Positions 56,049 through 64,000 of a stretch of DNA of 64,000 bases are shown piece after piece. The stretch comes from Megascapheus bottae (lineage: Eukaryota > Chordata > Mammalia > Rodentia > Geomyidae), in the NCBI GenBank assembly GCA_024803745.1, contig JANJXV010000002.1:40507757-40571756 (forward strand). The letters run 5' to 3'. Position 1 is the stretch's first letter, and each line of letters starts with the position of its first letter. Made by a program: the position numbers and the translations under genes. The notes beneath the pieces were generated by a model. It saw nothing but the letters and a program-made list of their open reading frames with translations, was not told where the DNA came from and did no database searches.

Positions 56049-58199
56049 TTTCCTTTTTTAAAAATTTATTTTCTTTTCTTTTGTAAGAAACTTTGTGATT
56101 ACTCTAAGCTTAGCTGGATAATTCTCTCATTTTAAGATCAACAGATTACAACAAGAATCCATTTTCATCCTCAATTATTTGGTTCTGGGGATTCATACAA
56201 AACTTGTTTAAAGGTTATTATTCTGCCTACTAAAGCTATTCCCCAGTAACATTTAATACAGCATGCTGAGTGATGAGGGGTCCTTCTGAACTTGGATAAT
56301 CTCAGCCAGATTTCTTTTAAAGACCAGCCTATGTAAGACATTTAAGGTTATAAAAATATGGAAAGTGAGAATTATCTTTCATTGGTCTTTTGTTTACCAG
56401 AACTGTTATTAAAGCTTGATTATTATTGCTCAGAGGATTACTAATAAATTGTTTTATAACTGCACCCATAGTTTATGCAAGTAAAGACTAAGTTGGCTTT
56501 TGCTAAACACTCCCTGTCATACTTCATTAACATTTTAGTTGCTTTTAAATTATATATAATGCTTTCCCACATCTCATTCTGTCCTTCAGTGAGCAGGTGG
56601 GTGGAATAGAGATTTTTTTTAAGTGCTGAATTGAACCATTATTGATGCTGAGGAAAGCCAGTTCCTTCTTTGGAGTAGCTGATTTAAGGCCATACTGTAA
56701 TAACTTCTTTCTCTTATTTTTCAGACTCTAAGATCTATCAGTGTAAATTCCTCCGGGGATTAGGTTCCAGACAATTGTCAGCTATGCCTCTAAATCCACA
56801 GAATTATTCAAAAAAGCTGATCTGTAAGGGAATCCGGGAAAACTAGGTACTCCCATACACAGGCTACTTTACTACTGCTTTGCAGCTACCATACTTCTGT
56901 ATGCTGCCTCGTGTATAACCCAGTGTTCTCCTATCATGTAGAACTGTAACAAAGAGTTCTTCTTTCAAGAGTTCAGTGTGTTATGTTCCGCCATCAGAAG
57001 AATGCTGAAGTCTTTTAAAGGAATCATTTGAACAAACCACCTGATTCTCCATGACCCTCATACCTGCTGCCTAATGGTTATGGGTAAGGTATGAACAACA
57101 ACATGTCACAAAATGATCATTGCATTTCCTGTCTTTGAAGACTACTCAAGAGGCAGATTTCTTTTTCGATTTAGATTCTTGACATTCCTTCCTTCATCCT
57201 ACTTCTTTCATTATTTGCTGTTGAAATGAATAGCTCTACACTGCTTTCATACTACCCAACCTAGTAGTCTGGAAATCTGTGTGAATGTGAGTTTTAGGAA
57301 TGGATATTTGATTAGAGTTTATAATAAAGATTTAATATGCTACAGTCCAGACTGGGTATGCATTATAAAACTGTAAGTCCACTTTCAAGCTACTATTTAG
57401 CCAACAGTTTTCTGCAAGATGGCTTAGATCTATGAAGGATTAAGGGAAAGAATAAAGGAAAAAAAAGCAGGAAATCTATTGTACCTAACATTGAAGACCA
57501 GCTGTATAATACAAGAATTCAAGGAGTGTCTTACAAATGGTACTATCTGTCTAAAGAGTCTTTTTTTTTTCTGTCTGAGCCAGCAGGTATAACATTTGTT
57601 TGAATGACCAGGTCCTTATCTTGCTTTGTTCAGGGCAGCCAAAACCAGTTTAGAATAGAGAGAGACATGTCACAAGCTCATTTGAAAGAGGTCTCTAGTG
57701 GGCAAGAAACTGTATGATTCACACTTGAAGTTCTTTGCAGTGAGAAAGGGACAAAACCACTTTGTCTCCGGGAGTATTGGAGGTGTTAGGAGATGCCTGG
57801 CATTTTGACTGTGTTTTTTGAGACAAATATGTTATGTGTGATTGCCTATAGTGAAAGAAAAAAACCACACACTCATACACACAGGCATACTCACACAAAG
57901 TGAATCACATTGAATGATATCTTGCCTCTTGCTATTAGTCATATGCTGTGCAACATAAACAGGCTGAAGTAATTTGCTACTTTCTGGGGTTCCATTATGT
58001 ATATGTGTTTATTTAATCAGAACTAAATGATATTACATGAAGTTCTCCTTGCCCTCCTGAGGAATCCAGATTCAACACTTCCAGCACTGTTCAGTGCTGG
58101 AGAGCGAAGAAAGTGTAACCATAGTGATGGAATGGAAATGATTTTCTTTGTTCAGAGGCTTCAATATCCAACAGACATTACAGTTTTCAAGGTCAAAAA
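56049..58199. other. Single-copy stretch, nothing recognised
   Basis: About 2.1 kb, AT-rich. TAAT-rich patches at 56400-56560 could be regulatory but have no independent support. A loose ACACAC patch lies at 57863-57896. Confidence 0.45.
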
Positions 58200-58560
58200 T
58201 ATATTAGGATGAGATAAAAAATTAAAGAAAAATGTGCTGGCTTAGCTACAAAAGCTAATTTAGTTTATGCATTATAAATTATGTTAAAATGACTAAAATG
58301 AGATTTCTCAGCAAGAACTAAATGTGTGGTTTCACAAAACTAATTTCCAAAGATGAACATGATTACAGAATTTAGCTTTAAAAGCTTTTCAGGCCATCAG
58401 AGAAAACAGCAAAGCTATCAATTATCAGACTTTAGTGGTGCCTCTGTCAGAAATATAATGGTATTTTTAGTATTCTGCTCAGCGTTTACTAAATTAAGAA
58501 TGTCTACAAACAAATCAATTAATTGGGACATTATTTAATTAAGTAAAACATGTGATCTGC
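58200..58560. promoter_or_regulatory. Candidate conserved non-coding block (unproven)
   Basis: Repeat-free AT-rich block with aaagctaatttagtttatgc, attataaattatgttaaaat, tgtggtttcacaaaactaat and tcaattaattgggacattat. A RUNX-like tgtggt and several homeodomain-like sites lie close together. Confidence 0.25.
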
Positions 58561-59009
58561 CAAAGAACCTTAAGCAGAGAATTATAACAAACATTCCAGT
58601 AGCCTCACTTCACTATTGAGGGAAATAGCTCACCATGCAATAAAACGAAGATGGAAGCCATGGAAATGAAATGTTGATCAAATACAGCCTCATGTTTGCT
58701 TGATGTGAGCTGCATATTTATGTAATTTTAAAAGTGCTTGTTTTGAAAATCTGTGTCTTCTTGGGAAAAGGTCAATGTTATCTGTCAGTCTTCACATCCT
58801 GTGAAGGAGATATGTGGCTTTTGCTTTCTTGTAACAATGCTATATAAATATAAAAGATCTGTATTCTCACACATGGTAGCTTTCAGTCACTGGACACTAA
58901 AAAGCTTCTGGGTTTGTTTCCATTTTCCTGGAAAGCTAATCTGTACTTTAAATTCAGTAAAGGTTTAGTGTGTACTCACTTCAGACAAGGCATTTTCAAA
59001 TAAATCCTC
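58561..59009. other. Single-copy stretch
   Basis: Nothing recognised; short chance frames only. Confidence 0.5.
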
Positions 59010-59165
59010 TTCTTCAACCTTTACACTGTGAGGTATTTATCATGACTCTGATTTTGTAAATGGGACACTGAGATACAAGAAGGATAAGCATGATTTCCGT
59101 ATTCAAATACTTGCTAAGTTGAAGAGCTAGGATTCAAACACCAAAGCTAGATCACTTCTATTTAT
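59010..59165 (+). mobile_element. MIR relic
   Basis: Text ctttacactgtgaggtattt, tgactctgattttgtaaatg, ggacactgagatacaagaag and agctaggattcaaacaccaa follows the MIR order. Confidence 0.75.
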
Positions 59166-59900
59166 ATAGTCTTTGCTCCAGGAGACTTGTGAACTAGCAG
59201 ACTACACCAATAAAATGGATATTAGCATACTGGCTAATAATCATTGGAATGACATTATCTCCCAAGATAATTGGTAGTGATAGTTAGGAGAGAACATCTA
59301 CTATCATTAAGTTTTCTCAGGCAAGTCGAGGTATCTACTAACCTGCTCTCACTAGGTTCTGAAGCAAGGACTTTTTTTTTTTTATCACTCACCAACAGCC
59401 CAGAATAGAGTCACATCCTTAACTTGAAATAACTGTAAACATGAGCCAAATGTAGATTAAGTGAAGTGAGGTAGAGAAACAATTAGGTTGATGCCTGGAG
59501 TAGCTTACTCAATAATTAAGTTTTAAGGATACTAGAAGCATTTCAAGTCTAATTCCCTTCTTTTAGTTAGTGAAGGATATGTTTTCAAATTTATTAAAAT
59601 GGCAAACTTGTATACTGAGGGATATCTCATTAAAATCATTTGCACAATTCATTTGATCTTAGCAATTGCTATTGGTTCCATTTAGGTGACCCTGGTTGGT
59701 TATACAGGTCAAAGAAGTCTTGCAGTTTTCTTTGTTTTTCCTCATCCCCCTTTTGTTCTTCTCTTCTCCCATGTGTGATTATGCATCTTAAATTCTTACC
59801 CTGTGGGGTTTATCTTTATAAACAAATTTTAAACATGATGTGGTGTGAGTCTGTAAGTCATTGACACCTGGTCATCTGAGAATGAAAAGTCCCTTGAGAC
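59166..59900. other. Single-copy stretch, nothing recognised
   Basis: A T-run at 59372-59383; otherwise nothing recognised. Confidence 0.5.
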
Positions 59901-60124
59901 TTTTGCCATCAATTTTTTTTTTTGCCAGTCCTGGGTTTGAGCTCAGGGCATGAGCACTGTCCTTGGACTTTCTCAAGGCTAGAACTTACCACTTCAGCCT
60001 CAGCACCACTTCCAGCTTTTTTTTCTATGTATATGGTACTAAGGAATCGAACCCGGGTCTTCATGCATGCTAGACAAGCATTCTACCACTAGGCCAAACT
60101 CCCAGCCCTTTTGCCATCAATTTT
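59901..60124 (-). mobile_element. Dimeric SINE with perfect TSD
   Basis: The 16 bases ttttgccatcaatttt flank it at 59901-59916 and 60109-60124. The body has the B box intact (ggaatcgaacccggg on the plus strand) and the left-half terminus aggccaaactcccagccc. Confidence 0.94.
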
Positions 60125-60171
60125 AAATATCAATTTTAAAGTAGATTTTGTTATTCATTATTCTTCACAAT

Positions 60172-60193
60172 GTATGTGTATGTGTGTGTGCAC

Positions 60194-60232
<39 letters not shown>
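60172..60232. repeat. (GT)n microsatellite
   Basis: TG/GT run with a short cacg interruption near 60191. Confidence 0.95.
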
Positions 60233-60233
<1 letters not shown>

Positions 60234-60288
60234 CATGCGTGCCTGTACTGGGGCTTGAACTCAGGGCTCTGGTTTTGTATCCTTCGGC

Positions 60289-60492
60289 TTTTTTTTTTTT
60301 TTTTTTTTGCCAGTCCTGGTACTTGCACTAAGGGCCTGAGCACTGTGTTTGGACAGTCTCAAGGCTAGAGCTCTACCACTTGAGCCACAACACCACTCCC
60401 TGCTTTTTCTATGTATGTGGTACTGCAGAATTGAACCCAGGTCTTCGTGCATGCTAGGTAAGTACTCTAACACTAGGTCAAACTCCCAGCCT
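60289..60492 (-). mobile_element. Dimeric SINE nested in 7SL-type SINE
   Basis: T-run tail at 60289-60308, right monomer, linker and left half ending aggtcaaactcccagcc. Flanks ccttcggctttt and ccttagcatttt may be an aged target site duplication. Confidence 0.9.
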
Positions 60493-60606
60493 CCCTTAGC
60501 ATTTTCATTCAAGAAAGTCATTCTACCACTTGAGCCACAGCCTTACATTTGGTTTTGTGGGGTTATTTGCAGATAAGAGTTTCATGAACTTTCTGACCCT
60601 GGCTAG

Positions 60607-60703
60607 CTATTTTTTTAATTTTATAGTCAAGGTGATGTACAGAGGGGTTAAAGTTACATATGTAAGGTAGTGAGTACATTTCCTGCTGAACATCATTACC
60701 AGC
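60607..60703 (-). mobile_element. L1 3'-end stub nested in 7SL-type SINE
   Basis: Text taattttatagtcaaggtga, tgtacagaggggttaaagtt, tgtaaggtagtgagtacatt and ctgctgaacatcattacc is the reverse complement of the older L1 terminus. About 97 bases only, flanked by tagct on both sides. Confidence 0.85.
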
Positions 60704-60780
60704 TAGCTGTTAACTGTTATCTTCAGAGCTCAGCTTCCTGAGTAGTTGGGGTTATAGGTGTGAGTCACTGGCACCGGGCA

Positions 60781-60899
60781 CCATTTTTCCATTTATATTA
60801 CCAATAGTGATAGTTTCAACATTCAGTGAAATACGATGTTGGAAAACTGGAATGTTCCCACTCGACTTTTAAAAATTAACAAAATACTAAGTTCATTAG
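60781..60899. other. Single-copy spacer before the LTR-like sequence
   Basis: Nothing recognised. Confidence 0.5.
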
Positions 60900-61440
60900 T
60901 GTTAGGTCTACCTTGAAAAAATGGCCCCATCCTTTAGTTCTCCCTGTGTACACATGGCCCCTACAAGTCCCTGTCCAGCATCTGTAACCCAGGTAACTAG
61001 CACACCTGGGGGCAGTTAGAGAGACCCCAGCCTCTGAGGTCACTTCCTCTTCCTCTGAGGTCCTATCTTCATCTTCCCTGGTCACAGTTCCAGACTATGA
61101 GAGGTTTTCCAGGCACTGAGATCACCTTAGAATCCACGGTGGGCACATTTCCTCCTCAGCCCTCCCAATATAATCAATTTCCATCCTTAGTTCCTCCCAC
61201 TGCATGCCTCCATCTTGTGTAGGCCAGCAAGTTTGACTTTAACAACCACTTTGAGTTCTCCTTTCTCTAATCCTTACATATTGTACCTAAACCAGGATGG
61301 GATAGTATCAGAAGTCGCTGGAACCCCTCCTTGCTCTCTTTATGGGGATTAGTCTGTCACCTCCACAAACTCGAATGCCAAAGGATCTCTTGCCTTTATC
61401 ATTACACTACACAATCTCCTGTTACCTGTCTCTGATGAGG

Positions 61441-61507
<67 letters not shown>

Positions 61508-61541
61508 TCTCCCTCTCTCCCCCCCTCTCTCTCTCCCTCCC

Positions 61542-61587
<46 letters not shown>

Positions 61588-61688
61588 TCTCTCTCTCTCT
61601 CCCTCTCTCTCTCTCTCTCCCTCTCTCTCTCTCCCTCTCTCTCTGCCTCTCTCCTCTCCCCCCCCTCTCCCTCCCTCCCTCCCTCCCT

Positions 61689-61762
<74 letters not shown>
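61441..61762. repeat. Very long (CT)n/(CCCT)n tract
   Basis: More than 300 bases of pyrimidine with C-rich interruptions (ccccccctctccctccctcc near 61660). It lies inside the LTR-like region. The 215-, 139- and 138-codon frames crossing it are artefacts of the repeat. Confidence 0.98.
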
Positions 61763-61763
<1 letters not shown>

Positions 61764-62090
61764 CACATACATCAGAGGGATTTCCTATGGCATACTTCCT
61801 TTGGCATACTTTTTTCATGCCATGAAATTTCTCCTCACTGTCTCCTCACCAGATTTCCCTATAGGACTCCATAAAGCTAAAATGCCTTACTTTAAGGCAA
61901 CACTTTCTGCCAATGGAAAGTGGTCAGGGGATATATTCAGGCTTCCTTGCTCTCATTGCCCATCGTTCTCTCTGTATTCCTTCTCTTGACCTTTTTCCTT
62001 GTGCCTGCCACAGGATGGGGATGGGCATAAGCCTCCCAGCTATCTCCTCTTGAAAGGTAATTTTTCTTATCTTGTAGCAGTCAACCCCCC

Positions 62091-62182
62091 CAACCTCTCT
62101 CTCTGTCTGTCTCTTTCTCCTTCCCTCTCTCCCTCTCCTTACCTCTCTCTCTCTTCATCCCTCTCTCCCTCCCTCTCTGTCT
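62091..62182. repeat. CT-rich simple repeat
   Basis: Interrupted ctctct/ccctct units. Confidence 0.93.
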
Positions 62183-62480
62183 TTTGACCACCAGACCAGA
62201 GATCATTTGCCACTGGATTTCAGCTGAAGGCTCTTTGGCTTGTGCCCTTGAGAGTGAGATGCAGACTGTGTCATGGTGAGCCCCTCTAGGTTCCTCCATG
62301 GAGGCGAACTATCCCTTCCTTTCTGTTTGTGTGTCTGTCTGCTTTTTATCAGTTTCTCTGCTTCCTTGCATGCTTGGTTACTCAGTAAAGCTCCACTAAG
62401 TTTTCTTACCACCATGACTTGTCCAGAAATTCACCATCATGGCTATGCAGTGGGTTTTCATGTGAACCCCCTCCCCCACT

Positions 62481-62884
62481 CTTGCAGCAAGTGTTCAAAA
62501 GTCAATTTGTATGTAAATGTGTCTCTTTACTAAAAATGTTTGAAAGATTTTCTAGTCACCAAGACTTAACTGGCTTAAAATTAACAGTGTTAAGCTAAAA
62601 TTGCAAAGAAGGTCATCAGATTTGGGAGTGAAGAAATGTGTCTAATGTGTATTTCCCAAGTATGTAAGCTGCCTTGGATGCAGACCCAACAACTGTAATT
62701 AGTATCCTAAAATGCTATATTCAGAAAAAAAATTAACTAGATTTTTAAAATCAGTTATTTCAAAACTCTCATCATGTCTACAATTGAGGTTTTTTTTCTT
62801 TTACAGATTTTGTCCTCTGTGGCATTTAATCAGACCTATAGAGGGGTAAATAACTTTTACAAGTATTTATTGGTCGAACTTCTA
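62481..62884. other. Unassigned stretch between LTR-like region and L1 stub
   Basis: AT-rich; may be the 3' part of the LTR, ERV internal DNA or host DNA. Nothing diagnostic seen. Confidence 0.4.
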
Positions 62885-62990
62885 TTATTTTTCTTAAATT
62901 TTATTTTATTGTCAGGGTGATATGCAAAGTGATTACCTATGTAAGGGAGTGGGTACGCTTCTTTTTGAGCATTATTGTAGGTAAGCCCTG
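62885..62990 (-). mobile_element. L1 3'-end stub
   Basis: Text taaattttattttattgtca, gggtgatatgcaaagtgatt, tgtaagggagtgggtacgct and tttttgagcattattg is the reverse complement of the older L1 terminus, about 100 bases long. Confidence 0.82.
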
Positions 62991-63904
62991 TTTATGATGA
63001 TTTCTATTGATTTCATGTTGCTTTGATTGGAAATTGAAAGGGTCTCCCAGCAAAAACAAATTTAATCTGTCAGTCCCCTTCCTCTCCAACATGAGATATG
63101 CCATCAGCCAGATGGGACATAGAATCCTAACAATGAGTAACATTGCCAAATGGGACACAATCCCAGCAAGAAAATACCTCCTAGATTCCTGGGAAAAAGT
63201 ATTGTCAATGAGGGATCATGGAGAGGAATAAGTGGGATGGTGTCAACTCCTAAATAGAAATACTTTGGGCTTGGCGCCTTCAAAACTAACCACAGCTTGG
63301 AGGTCAACAGAGAATAATAATTATGTCTATCTAATGTTCATCCCTGACTACCTTCTAACTGGACATGAACTTATATCTATTACAGTACCTGCTATTTTTA
63401 TTAATTGTGGATCTCTCATCCACACTCTATAGTATGACATCTATAGCCCAGTGACAGGCAGTGATGAAGGCCTCTCACCATAATCATGCCAATCTAGCCC
63501 CAGCTTCTGACTGGTTATTCCTAACCAGTCTACCATACTCTCCCCTACCTAGTTACCAGATATTAGTCAGTCAGAAATCAGTCTGGGACATGATCCACTA
63601 ACTCCAGGACTCAGGAGACAGGAGATAGCCAAGTCATCCAATTTTTGATTTTCTACCCTGAATGAATGGCTTCTCTTTTTTTCTATGGTTTGTAGGCCCT
63701 CTAATGTTTTTCTCATTTTTAATTGTAGCAGTTCTTTCAGATTTCATCCAAAGACATATGCATTTACCACCAAGTAACTCTTACTGCTGCCCTCTCCTGG
63801 ACCAGATGACATTACTGCCTTTTACCGACAATGTTTATTCCTCTTGCCAACAAGAAGTAGCCAAAGAGAATTGGTGCCCCTCTATAACTATCCAAAGGCT
63901 AGCA
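62991..63904 (+). pseudogene. Decayed ERV internal region, possible env 3' remnant
   Basis: Directly upstream of the second LTR head. A plus-strand frame at 63662-63910 (82 codons) has a hydrophobic segment at about residues 5-25 (FLWFVGPLMFFSFLIVAVL) followed by a polar tail, and its stop falls a few bases inside the LTR. A transmembrane segment and short tail ending at the 3' LTR is the known layout of gammaretrovirus-like Env. The upstream 650 bases hold stops in all frames and no gag or pol motif that I can see. The assignment is by position and hydropathy only; no clear polypurine tract is present. Confidence 0.35.
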
Positions 63905-64000
63905 TGTTAGATCTCCTGGGAGAAAAATGGCCCCTTCCCTTTGTTCTCCCTCTGTGCACATGGGGCCTCTTTGCTAGAAGTTCCTGCATAGCTTCTGTAA
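63905..64000 (+). mobile_element. Second LTR head, cut by window end
   Basis: Begins tgttagatct, then gagaaaaatggcccc, gttctccct, gcacatgg and cttctgtaa, aligning with 60900-60990 with small gaps. Same orientation as the first, as expected for the 3' LTR of one provirus. Confidence 0.55.

Larger units (their letters stand above)
60236..60780 (-). mobile_element. 7SL-type SINE split by two later insertions
   Basis: Three pieces of one minus-strand SINE are visible: the right-monomer end at 60236-60285 (tactggggcttgaactcagg), the middle at 60517-60606 (attctaccacttgagccaca, ttgcagataagagtttcatg) and the 7SL-like head at 60705-60780 (gctcagcttcctgagtagtt, ttataggtgtgagtcactgg). A dimeric SINE and an L1 stub interrupt it. 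Confidence 0.8.
60900..62480 (+). mobile_element. Probable ERV long terminal repeat, 3' edge uncertain
   Basis: The first about 90 bases (tgttaggtct..., aatggcccc, gttctccct, cacatggcc, catctgtaa) match the start of the sequence at 63905 in the same orientation, and both begin with the TG expected of an LTR. Downstream are two large pyrimidine repeats and an actcagtaaagctcc segment at about 62380 that could serve as a polyadenylation signal. No terminal CA or primer binding site could be fixed, so the right edge is an estimate. It could also be a solo LTR. Confidence 0.5.

Noticed and set aside
61342..61989. A 215-codon frame, and 138-139-codon frames on the other strand
   Set aside because: They consist mainly of translated (CT)n/(GA)n repeat and have no unique protein sequence of note.
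63007..63231. Frames of 73-74 codons taken as possible envelope protein
   Set aside because: They overlap on both strands, begin in or near the L1 stub and show no retroviral motif; only the frame next to the LTR is kept, and tentatively.

Overview
The window is nuclear DNA from a mammal, very probably a rodent of the superfamily Geomyoidea (kangaroo rats, pocket mice, pocket gophers). Base composition is AT-rich, there are no operons or bacterial signals, and the sequence is dense with interspersed repeats. The lineage call rests on nine copies of a dimeric tRNA-related SINE whose left half is ID-like, with an A box of the form tggcctagtgg and a B box ggttcgattcc, and whose right half ends ...gttcaagcccaggactggcaaaa. 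This matches my memory of IDL-Geo, reported only from Geomyoidea. A second, 7SL/B1-like dimer, ancient MIR, L2 and hAT-Charlie relics shared by placental mammals, and at least two L1 lineages complete the repeat set.

I recognise no host protein-coding gene, rRNA or functional tRNA. The region reads as intergenic or deep intronic. The longer open frames are L1 ORF2 debris, translated SINEs, translated microsatellites or chance frames. One 76-bp exon-like unit (12929-13004) is worth testing.

Layout. 1-80: an L1 3' end cut by the window edge. 81-5460: mostly single-copy DNA with one dimeric SINE and one 7SL-type SINE. 5463-6522: a 5'-truncated L1 on the minus strand. 6645-18650: mostly single copy, with MIR and hAT relics, a 78-bp alternating purine/pyrimidine tract, a large GT/GA microsatellite and the exon-like block. 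18651-20425: the longest plus-strand L1, carrying a private 45-bp tandem duplication. 20426-29100: single-copy DNA, MIRs, L1 stubs and a recent SINE. 29105-30872: an old L1 with a younger L1 stub inside it. 34218-36440 and 38304-40365: two long minus-strand L1s, one holding a SINE and one holding an L1 stub. 40366-50690: single-copy DNA with an L2, MIRs and SINEs. 51320-52760: a rearranged old L1. 53500-56050: a SINE cluster that includes a tail-to-tail pair with long purine and pyrimidine tails. 56049-59916: mostly single copy. 59917-60780: nested SINEs. 60900-64000: two LTR heads in direct orientation, about 3 kb apart, with a decayed retroviral-like remnant between them, and the window ends inside the second LTR.

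There is no gene system here whose parts work together. The interest lies in retroposon biology: a 3' module shared by two SINE families, many L1 copies ending near a G-rich tract of the 3' UTR, SINE tails seeding microsatellites, and datable nested insertions. A few single-copy blocks look like candidate conserved regulatory DNA. That last call is by eye only and needs cross-species alignment.
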